Source: Terfezia claveryi (Eukaryota; Ascomycota; Pezizomycetes; Pezizales; Pezizaceae). Taken from it: a stretch of DNA of 64,000 nucleotides. Below the pieces are notes generated by a model that did not search any database, was not told where the DNA came from, and worked only from the letters and a program-made list of their open reading frames with translations. The position numbers were made by a program, and so were the translations under genes. Below, in pieces: positions 55,053 through 64,000 of this stretch (its first letter is position 1; every line of letters starts with the position of its first letter). The DNA lies in the NCBI GenBank assembly GCA_015179025.1, contig WHUX01000018.1, positions 514,911 through 578,910 on the forward strand, read 5' to 3'.

Positions 55053-57555
55053 GATATCAATAACTCCTAATGTGTCAACATTATCTGCAACAAGTAGTAA
55101 AAATGTAAAATCAGAATGCTTGTCAGTCATGACTAATAACTTATGAAATGTCAACATGTAAGGCTTACCATCAACAGGAGTTCTGTAACCAAGAGTAAAT
55201 TCAGTACATGCAATCATAACAGGTTCCATACTAAGAAAATCCATAGCTATACTACTCCATGGCCTAGCAGATATATTGAGAGGAGTAAGAAATCCAGGGG
55301 GTTTCTGTGTGGATTCTTTGGTGATTTGGCAGGTTTCATAACTTCTCACAAATTCTTCAACCTGACTATAAAAACCCTGAAAGATATACTTATTGGTAAG
55401 CTCCTATACTGTTTTCACAAGGCCTCCATGTCCAGTAGTGGCATATGCTTGTTGGATGAGGGTTTCAGAGACAGGTTTACCTTTAACTTGTAGTCCCTTA
55501 GGAATGACCATTTTCTAAGTAAAATTCTTCAGCAGGTATATGAATCCATCCTGTACCTTTGCTGTAGGTACCTGCTCTCCTCTTTTAATCCTTAAGTACA
55601 GTGGTCCAAACACTGTATCTTTTTCTAGCTCTTCTCTATAATGCCATTTCAACTTATGATCTATTATCCACTCAGCAATTACCAAATCTGGTTCCATGCT
55701 CTTTTCATCATTATTCTAGACTCCTAGTGACTTTTTTAGGGTGTCACTATTGTGGAAGGGCTTATTGAGGACCTTCAGATTATTTTTTCTTATGTTACAT
55801 TTGCTAACAAAGTTCCTGTTTTGGTTGTAATAACCAAGATAAAACTTGCACCTTGGTACTACATTTCCTTCTGTAGTAGTGACTTTTGGGAGTCCTAGGT
55901 ATAGATGAGACCAGTGACTATCTTGGTTGCATATGCTGCATTTTTTGATGGTCTATTTTGGTAGTGGATAGAGTTTGTTGTCAAGGGGGCATTTGTTGTT
56001 GAGATGAGTGGTTTCCATGCAGTTGATGCATCTGGGAGGAGGAAATTTGATACCTCTAGGGCAATTCTTCTTAAAATATCCAAATGCCCAACATTTTTCA
56101 CAAAGATTAATACTAGGATCTTTGTTGTTGCATTAGGTATATGTATAGCCATTTTTACCACATTGGGAACAAAACTGTTGTTTCTGAGTTTTGTTAGAGG
56201 AAGATGGGAGGATTGGATCCTCAAGGGAGGTGTCAGGAAGAGTGCTGATAGATGTAGGTGAGGCTCCTAGAGAAGGAGGAGGCTGGAAGTGCACCTTCTT
56301 GTTGTCTGCCTCATTCTTGCACTTAGGTGAGGCTGCCCTTCTCTTTAAGGTACCTTCAAGAGTGGGGTTCCACTCCTGAAGGTTTCCCACAACCACAGAA
56401 CCTCTGTCAGCCTTTCTTAAGGACTGTTCTATCTGTTTTATAGTCATGAGTTCCCTAGCTCTTTCCCATTCCTCAGGTTCATTTGAGTCAGAGGATTGAT
56501 CCACAAGGGTCCATTCCTGTAGGTCCTCTACCTCAGGGGCAGCAAGAGTGGAGGGAGAGAATGTACTAGGTCCTTTGTTAATTACTACTTCAAACTTGGG
56601 TTTTCTTATAACTGACCTTCCTTTCTCTTTATCTTCTTGTTGTTGCTATTAGGCCTGGGCCCTGGTGGTGGTGGCAGCAGTTTGGACTGCTGCTGGCTCC
56701 TGTTGGAGCTGTCTGAGCCTGAAATTTCTTTATGGGGTGTTAGATTCATCAGGTTCAGGGTCATCCTCAACTGTGGCTTTGTACCTTTCAGCCTCAAAAA
56801 CTGTATTCAAGCCTTCTCTGTCATGCCAAACAGGCCTGGTGCCATCAACCTTCTGCACCTGTCTTGGTGGGAGGTTGGTTGTGGTAATTTGGAGAGGAGG
56901 GAGTCTCCTTCTCCTTTGGATGGTGTTAGGAGATTGTTTCCCAAGGATTGGTGAAGACACTGGTCTCCTAGTAGCTCCTCTAACTCTGAGCTAGTTTGGG
57001 GAAGGCATGGTGGCTAGTGGAGAATGTGGAGGAGGAGTTTTCTTGAAAGTTTGTATTGGGACAGAGAGGTAGTTACTTACTACTAGATGTTGTAGTAAAG
57101 AAGTTGTGTGGTAAGAAGACTATCCAGTAGAGGAGGAATCAAAGGGACTATATAACCCTCTGGACAGTATATGTGCTATGTGGTTGTCCTTGCCCTGAAT
57201 GTATTTTAGGGTTAGGTCAAACTGACTCATAGTCTCTTGCCACCTTCTCTTCATGTGACTTTCAGGGATACTATCCATAAATGTGACTAAGGGTTTGTGA
57301 TCTGTTTAGATGATTACTTTGTGACCCTGTAGTTCAGGCCTGAAATACCTCAGTGAGTCAACAATTGCTAATAATTCCTTATTAGTTGTTGTGTAATTCA
57401 TTTGTCCATTATTTAATTTCCAAGAGTGAAATTCTACTGGCCTGATAATACTATTCTCCATTTGGCCAATTCATCCTGAGATCCCTGTATTACTAGCATC
57501 TGTAATCAAATAGATTGAAAGGCCTAAGTTATGATTAATTGGCTTGAGCACCTTA
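55053..57555 (-). pseudogene. Element A1, right piece: RNase H, linker, zinc-knuckle array, integrase N-terminal half
   Basis: From right to left on the minus strand: the end of RNase H (TDHKPLVTFMDSIPES, KDNHIAHILSRG), a Pro/Arg linker (RRRRLPPLQITTTNLPPRQV), an acidic/basic stretch (EWERARELMTIKQIEQSLRK), then the zinc array at about 55770-56175. The array shows CSQCGKNGYTYT*C, CEKCWAFGYFKKNC, CINCMETTHLNNKC, CSICNQDSHWSHLY and a looser fifth unit. The integrase N-terminus and core follow (SYETCQITKESTQKPPG, AMDFLSMEPVMIACTE). It ends at the A2 border (DTLGVIDI) and continues at 26715. The right end is cut at 57555 by LTR F. Few stops here compared with A2, but the catalytic residues further on are lost. 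Confidence 0.88.
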
Positions 57556-58607
57556 TGTTATGGACGGAGGTTGGAAGGTAATTCCCGCATCGACGTGGTA
57601 AACAACGACTTATTCTGGTTCGGGGTATCACCTGTAATCGCAGGTGATGGACGCGAGTGTCGAGGTATCGCACACGTAGGGAGCTCTACATGTGTGATCA
57701 GGTGCCTAGGGACTTCGGGCGAAACCAAAGTCGAGCGAGGTATGGAGGTCAAGGTTGCGAACGCGAGGTAGTTTGAGCTACACTCAAGAACAGTGGTGCA
57801 GATATATTCGTATAACAACTAGGTACAGGAAGGTAGACAAGTTGTTGCGTGGGGAAGAAAGAAACAGAATACAGACGGCAAGAACAGGCTTCTTTTATAG
57901 AGATCCTGTCTCCATCTCAAACAACACCTTTTTGGCTAACACAATGGTCTAGACAAAGCATAAAGGAAGATGAACACACAAGCCAGCTCACGGATACACG
58001 GATCCTGTGAGATCGTCGAGAATGAGGCGTCTGGCAATAACGGATAACACTGGTGCGAACAGAAGACCTGAAGAATTGTACATAAGCGAAGGTGAAATTT
58101 CTGATAAGCTAAAGAAAGAGTTTTGAGTGAGAGCAGGTTGTTCCCAATCTGAGAGTCGTGCCAGTTTTGGTTCGACTCTCAAATAAGGTCTGGGTCAAAA
58201 TAGGGTTCGAGGGTTTTCGGGGTATTTCCTAAATCTGAGAGTCGTGCCAGTTTTGATTCGACTCTCAAATAAGGTTTGGGTCAAAATAGGGTTCGAGGGT
58301 TTCCGGGGTATTTCCTAAATCTGAGAGTCGTGCCAGTTTTGGTTCGACTCTCAAATAAGGTTCGGGTCAAAATAAGGTTTGAGGTTTTCCAGGGTATTTC
58401 CTAGTTTGAGAGTCGTGCCAGTTTTGGTTCGACTCTCAAGTGTCAAATCCATAAGCGAGTGACTAGGACTTCCGGGATGTAGTCAGATGTCGGCTAGCCA
58501 GGAGAGGCAGGGTCGAGAACATAGTCACATGATATACTTTGGCAAGTACATGGGTTGCCGGCGATATCGATCGGGGTCAGGATCATGATTCGAGAGGGTT
58601 CGTAACA
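57556..58607 (-). repeat. 3' LTR of element F (1052 bp)
   Basis: Plus strand starts tgttatggacggaggttgg and ends gagggttcgtaaca. In coding orientation it begins tgttacgaaccc, preceded by the purine tract ggaagagggagctac. It carries a cacacgtag-gagct-ctacatgtg palindrome at 57671-57695, like the C LTRs, and the hairpin array at 58151-58440. The flank is cctta (57551-57555); the matching duplication would be outside the window. Confidence 0.85.
58151..58440. repeat. About 86-bp tandem array of hairpin units in LTR F
   Basis: Three full units and a partial fourth, starting at 58151, 58237, 58323 and 58408. Each has gagagtcg and cgactctc as perfect 8-bp arms around tgccagttttggtt, then a spacer with gggtcaaaatagggttcgag. 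The unit hairpin resembles that of the C2 LTR. Confidence 0.9.
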
Positions 58608-58672
58608 GTAGCTCCCTCTTCCAAGGATGAGCTCCTGCAAATCCAAGGCAGGATACCAAGTTCAAATTCCAC

Positions 58673-61600
58673 TCATTTAGGTAGAGTATGAGGACGTGGT
58701 TTCGAAGGGTATGCAGTGTGGAATTTTTTCACAACACTAGGCGCATTCGAAAACATATCGGTAGGTTCCCAAGTAAGCTCATCATAGCCTACCCAACGGG
58801 CAAGGTATTCTAGTGAGCGACCGCGGAAACGAGAGTCGACGATTTCGTCCACTTCCTATTCGGGTTCATCCTCAATGATCACAGGTGGTGGGGGAGGCTG
58901 GATTTGACTCGGAAGAGGGTCCGTGGAGGCAGGTTCGAGGAGTGAGACATGAAAAACGGGATGGATTTTCATAGATGCAGGGAGGTCGAGTTTATAGGCA
59001 TGGGAGGAGACCTTCTGGATTATCCGGAATTTTCCCAACTTCTGAAGTCAAGTTTTGTCGATGGGCGAGTTGTTTTAACATGTCGACGAAGTAACCACAC
59101 TTGATCCCCTATTTCGAACTTAGGGGCCGGAATCCGAGATTTATTAGCTTGTTCGGAGTAGGTAGCTTGTGCCCAGATCATTTCTGATCGAAGATGGGCG
59201 TCCAGCTCAGCAAGGCGGTCCACGTATTCTTTGATTACTTGGGGGGTGGGTAGCTTGGCGGCGGGGTTCGTGGTGATCTGGTATTTAGGATTTTCACCGT
59301 ACATAGCCTGAAAGGGGGTGATACCTAGGGTCGAGGATAAGGTATTGTTGTAGGAAAACTCGGCCATGGTGAGCAATTCGGACCAGTTGTCTTGTTGATA
59401 ATTACAGTAAGCCCGCAAGTATTGTTCTGCGATGGCATTGATTCGTTCCGTTTGTCCATCAGTCTGGGGGTAGAAGGCTGTTGAAACCTTCTGTTGAATC
59501 CCAACGAGGGAGGTCAAGGAGCGAGTGAATTCGGATACGAATTGAGTGCCACGGTCTGAGACGATCGAATCGGGAATTCCGTGTAGGCGAAAGACATTAT
59601 CAAAGAAGAGCTTAGCAATCTGCTTGGAATTGGCGTCCGTATTGGTAGGTATATAGTGTGCCATTTTTGACAATCGGTCAACTACAACCAATAAGGCATC
59701 GAATCTATTTGAGACGGGAAGGCCAGTAACAAGGTCCAAGGAGACAGATGACCACTTCCGAAATGGAACTTGAAGTGGTTTTAATAATCCATAGGGGGCA
59801 TGGCGAGCTGGTTTAATCCGGGCACAGGTATCACAATTTCGAAGGTATCGAGCTATGGTCTGGCGCATCTTTGGCCACCAGTAGTCTCGTGATACCAATT
59901 TATAGGTGGCTGCTTGACCGGGGTGTCCCGTAGCTGGGTGGTCGTGGTAGGTACGGAGAATGCGGAGGTGTATTTCCGGGGAGTCAGGAATATAAACTAG
60001 ACCATTAACGAGTATAAGTCCCTCCGAAAGCTGACATTCAGCCAAAGGGATTATCGGGTGTTTTCTGGCGCCGTTCTTAAGGGCATGCATAATCTCGAGA
60101 GCGAGCTTGTCAGTCTTGAGGGTGGCAAGAATGTCTTCATTGTTAACGATTGAGGCTGCAGAAAGCGAAAATTTCTCGGCGGGTATTAGGGCCTGTGTTA
60201 GGCAAGCACGACCATCTCCTTCCTCAGGGAGGTCTCCAGATCTCCTGGTGAGTGCATCGGCTTTGGTGTTCTGGGTGCCGGGTCTGAAGACAATCTTGAA
60301 GTTATATTGGGCTATTTCCTGCGCTCAACGAGCTTGTCGGCGTGAAAGCAAGGCTTTGGAGGTAAAGCTCTGTAGGTTGTGATGGTCGGTGAGGATAGTG
60401 AATGGTCGTGGGAGCTGGTGTAAGTAGATGTGCTATTTTTCAAGAGCTAGAATGATTGCTAGCAATTCCTTATCTCCAATGCCATAATTGCATTCAGCGG
60501 CTGACATTTTTTCCGAAATAAATGCAACTGGGTGCAGAACACATTTCCCATCTTTTGGGTGTTTCTGTGACAGGATTCCGGAGGTGACATAATCTGAGGC
60601 GTCCATTTCGACCAAGGTCTCGAGTTCAGGGTCGAAATGGCGGAGGATGGGTGCGGAGGTGAAGGTTTCCTTGAGAAGTTTAAAAACCTCTTTACATGAA
60701 GAATTCCAAACAAAAGGAACATCTTTTCGAAGCAAGTTGAAAAGAGGTTGGCAAAGAGCAGAATACTTATTGATAAACCTGCAGTAAAAATTGGCGAATC
60801 CAAGAAAACACTGGATATCCTTAACAGAACGAGGGGTCTCCCAATTAAGAACTGCATTAACCTTCTCGGGATCCATTTCCAAGCCATACTCAGAGATGAT
60901 AAATCCCAAGAATGAGGTTTTCTCAACCGAGAATTCGCATTTCTCTGGTTTTATAAATAACCCAGATTCCTTGAGTTTTTGGAGAACCTTTCGCACCTGT
61001 TCCTTATATTCTTTTAGATTCCTTAAGTAAATCAAAATGTCGTCGATGTAGCATACACAGAAGATATCGAGGTATTCTAGGAGGGTATCATTCATGAATC
61101 GTTGAGCGGTAGCAGGGGCATTAGTCAACCTAAAGGGCATAACTAGAAATTCAAAAAGTCCGTACCGAGTGCGGAAGGCAGTTTTCCACTCATTACCTTC
61201 TTTAATTCAGATTTGGTTGAAGCATGCATGTAAATCGAGGCGTGTAAAGTATTTGCATCCTCGAATCTGGTTCAGGGTTTCTTCGATGCGAGGTAGCGGG
61301 TTTCTATCCTTAATCGTGATATCATTTAGAGCACGGTAGTCGACACATAGACGTAAGGAACCATCCTTTTTTTTGACAAATAGGACCGGAGAGGCTGCAG
61401 AAGAAGAACTGGCTCATATGAAGGATTTGAATAAATTCTCGTCGATCCATTTGCGTACTTCCTTGAGTTCTGAGTCAGACATAGAGTACATGTGGCCAAA
61501 AGGAGGTTTGGCTCCTTCTTGCAAAGGGATAGCATGGTCAACGTATCGATGTAGGGGTAGTATTCGAGCTTCTTTTTCTGAAAAGAGAGCAAGATAATCA

Positions 61601-61998
61601 TGATATTCAGAAGGAACCAATTTAGCAGCAGGTTCAACGGACTCATCCTCGTCAACGGAGGCATATATTGCTGCAATATAGAGGTGAGCATCCGGGTCCT
61701 TGATAGCAACCCGAAAAGCTGCTCTGGAAATAATTGATATCCGAAGTGGGTTAGTCGCGGGAGGTGTTTTCGGAGGGCGGGTTGGTAGGCAATGGGCATG
61801 GCAAAATCCGGAGGCGAAGGCAATGGTATTAACTGACCAGTCAATCGTTGGGTTGTGTCGCCTAAGCCATGTTTTTCCCACAATCAAGTCCCACCCGGCT
61901 AACTTGGTAACATGAAATGTGAGGGTTTCTTGATGTTGGTCGATAGAGAGTTTCAAGGTGCAAGTGTGTGTGATTTTTCCGATATGGAGGGAATGGTT
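58673..61998 (-). pseudogene. Element F pol: protease, RT, RNase H, integrase, chromodomain
   Basis: Minus strand, right to left. Protease end: [57 protein letters not shown], catalytic YIDD near 61050, FLGFANFYCRFINKY. RNase H: EMDASDYVTSGILSQ and ISEKMSAAECNYGIGDKEL. Integrase: HDHPATGHPGQAATYKLVSR, NCDTCARIKPARHAPYG, LDLVTGLPVS, IVSDRGTQF and YPQTDGQTERIN, so the DDE is intact. Then a chromodomain (EVDEIVDSRFRGRSLEYLAR). Defects: TGA for Arg before [10 protein letters not shown] and before IKEGNEW, a stop at the end of RNase H, a one-base deletion near 59038, and a TAG before the chromodomain. It is less decayed than A2 or C1. It is a different chromovirus family from C. Confidence 0.88.
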
Positions 61999-63330
61999 AT
62001 TTTTTTGGTTTTTTTTTGGTTTTTTATTTAATCTTTTATTTAGTTATTTTTTTTGGGTTATTTTTTTTGAGATTTATTTATTTTTGATTTATTCAAACAT
62101 TTTGAGAGTCGAACAGGATTTGGTATGACTCTCAGATTACCACGCGACTCGATTACCTTTGATTTAGTTTAGCGGAGAATTGATTTAGGGGATATATCAG
62201 GCTATATTGTTAGACTCCTGAAGACCCTAAACAATGCAAATGAAGTCATTGGCAAAAGCGAAAATCGGTTGAGATTACCCTACAAGCAAAAAGTTTTCAA
62301 ATGATTATGAGAGTCGAATAGTTTTTGGTATGACTCTCGGATTGATGATAAAAAGTTGCTATTTTTATCAAAAGGTGAAAGAATTAGTTCTTGTTGACTG
62401 AAGTTAAAACTGTTGAAGTGTCGGGATGATGTTGGATATCGGTAATGGATGTCACAAGAATGATCGATTAAATAACACGAAGGAACAGGGTAACGCGTGT
62501 GATAAGGGCCTAAGTAAGGGAGCAGATTAGTTTACATGTGAGAGTTTTTGAAGATAAAAGAGGTGGAAAATTGCGGTGATAAAGATAGGCATGCAGACAT
62601 AGATACGTGTACAGCAGCACAGCAGTTAGCAGTTTATCAGCAGAGATCGTATATTGTTCTCCGTGCGTGTTTAGGCCATGCGTTGAGGACAGAATCACAT
62701 GAATTGAACGGAATCACCTTCTACTATTACTCTCCTTATTTTCGTTGTCTATAGTGGCTCTCACCAACCGGTTGCAAAGTGCATGTTCCTCCGTTAGGAG
62801 AGAAGTGCCTCTATATTTTTGGTCCCTTCGACCGGAGAGTTCAGACAACGATTTGGAAAATGGTGGAAGGTATGATGAAATCGGCAAACCATCAGAATGA
62901 AGGCGATATGATATCATGAATAGAGATACGGATATCACTGTTACTTTTATCTAGCTTCGGATATACTTTTTATAATGAACTATGGAGTATATGTACCTGG
63001 ACGGTAAAGGGTATGCCATGGGATATCATATTTTGGATGACGATTGGTTTTCAGTCTGCTCAGGTATATAATGACCTGAATTCGCCTTGGATAAAATCAT
63101 CAACAGCAGCATTCGTGGGTATAGCTATTCAAACGGTAGCTTCTACGCTATCGAATACGCAAAGACCTTTGACGGATAAGGACTTATCACAGAATCAAAG
63201 AACATTTCGACAATTGTTATTTGATCTCGGGTTCAAGTTCTTCTTATTTTTGTTCGAGGAACAACTTCGGGGAAACCCACACAACACAACACGAAATACA
63301 TTATACAATTCGGCAGAAAGATATATGACA
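61999..63330. other. T-rich junction and putative leader/LTR sequence
   Basis: A strongly T-rich stretch (61990-62100) lies where gag and the protease start of F would be expected. Two hairpins, gagagtc...gactctc at 62104-62133 and 62309-62338, resemble those in the F and C2 LTRs. No LTR border could be placed. The open frame from 63013 to 63330 has no family resemblance and is probably not translated as part of gag. Confidence 0.5.
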
Positions 63331-64000
63331 ATGGCATCTAGATCAGGTTCTGGATCGGGATCTGGTTTAGGAGATACAGAATCAGGAGGAAAAAATCAGA
63401 CTATAAAGGCAAACCGAGGACCTTATACCTTCTTACCCTTGCCCGGACAGATTGGGGCACCTTTGTTCGACGGTACTAATGTCTCGAGATTTGTGGAAAA
63501 CTGGGAAAACTTGACTGCAGGATGGACGGATGAGGAAAGGATTATTTGACTAGTTTCTTACTGTGAACCTGTGGTTGAGAAGTATCTTAAAACCTATGCA
63601 ACATATGAAACCCCGAATTGGAAGGATTTTCGAACCGCAATGCTCAAGGATTTCAAGGAAAGTGACACAGAAATGCAAAAGTATACTCGGAAGTACTTGC
63701 ACAAGCTGATTGCGAACTTGAAAAGAAGACGGAACCAAGTGCGGGAGATTATCGAGCGTATATTATAGAATTTAGTGACAAATCTGAGGTTCTGGTCAAG
63801 GAAGAAAGATTGGCAAAGATTAGCAGAATTCGGTTATTCTTGACGGCTTTCCCAGTTAAAGCAGGAGATCAAATTCTGAAGAAGAACGATATACTCTTAA
63901 GTGAACTGGACTCATGCAGGGAACGATAGCATGATATTAAGGAAGCGGCAATTGCGTGGTTAGATAGTCGTGGATCCCAGGTGAGAAAGCTACTTCGAGA
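63331..64000 (+). pseudogene. Gag-like region G of a Ty3/gypsy element, runs off the window
   Basis: The ATG at 63331 starts a Gly/Ser-rich leader (MASRSGSGSGSGLGD). Next come PGQIGAPLFDGTNVSRFVEN, WENLTAGWTDEER, PNWKDFRTAMLKDFKESDTE and RKYLHKLIANLKRRR, a typical retrotransposon gag core. A TGA at about 63547 replaces an expected Arg. A frameshift near 63740 is followed by good coding in another frame (LVKEERLAKISRIRLFLTAF, AAIAWLDSRGSQVRKLLRE), broken by a TAG near 63928. It lies head to head with F pol. It is either a separate nested element or an inverted piece of F; the window ends before this can be decided. Confidence 0.72.

Noticed and set aside
58151..58440. CRISPR-like palindromic repeats with spacers
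   Set aside because: The 'spacers' are themselves conserved between units, so it is a simple tandem array within an LTR.
63013..63330. N-terminal 106 residues of the open frame leading into gag G
   Set aside because: No gag similarity, and the region looks like leader sequence. The ATG at 63331 starts the recognisable part.

Overview
The window looks like a gene-poor, transposon-rich piece of nuclear DNA from a filamentous ascomycete (Pezizomycotina). The host genes have short GT-AG introns of 57-67 bp. Their families (RTA1-like 7-TM protein, DUF2235 alpha/beta hydrolase, MEDS-PAS protein) are typical of such fungi. Old transposon copies carry premature stops that are mostly TAG, then TAA, where related copies have Gln or Trp codons. 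That is the CpA-to-TpA pattern of repeat-induced point mutation (RIP). The species cannot be named from the sequence.

Left part (1-23.5 kb): three host protein genes were recognised. They are an RTA1 family gene (2109-3285, four exons), a DUF2235 hydrolase (8440-10055, four exons) and a long single-exon MEDS-PAS protein (11900-14164, minus). There is also one intron-containing tRNA-Ser(AGA) gene (7565-7655, minus). Long AT-rich intergenic stretches hold small inverted-repeat elements (6801-7506 and 16643-16779), a 53-bp palindrome (4207-4259), and an ankyrin-gene remnant split by a degraded Tc1/mariner-type element (about 19481-20937).

Right part (23.5-64 kb): a pile of nested transposable elements whose borders can be read from target-site duplications. 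A degraded pogo/Fot1-like transposase (23485-24711) is cut by Ty3/gypsy element A1 (minus; pieces at 24712-26715 and 55053-57555). A1 is split by A2 (plus, 26716-55052, TSD GATAT). A2 contains element B (27460-29229, TSD ATAAG), element C1 (minus, 34493-49035, TSD GCCAC) and a long-TIR element E (50279-52716, TA target) that holds a solo LTR of family B (51137-51777, TSD GTTAA). C1 contains a hAT-like non-autonomous element D1 (37452-38581, 8-bp TSD) and the nearly intact element C2 (39515-46653, TSD GGCGG). C2 carries D2 (45350-46202, 8-bp TSD) in one LTR. A1 is also cut at 57555 by another Ty3/gypsy element, F (minus), beyond which a gag-like region (G, plus) runs off the window.

C2 keeps full gag and pol reading frames with every catalytic motif I can see, so it is the young, potentially autonomous member. 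A1, A2, C1 and F are broken. The points most worth following are an array of CCHC zinc knuckles between RNase H and integrase in family A, a hairpin conserved at the gag/pol junction of family C, palindromic motifs shared between LTRs of different families, and the D elements built from a large inverted 34-bp minisatellite.
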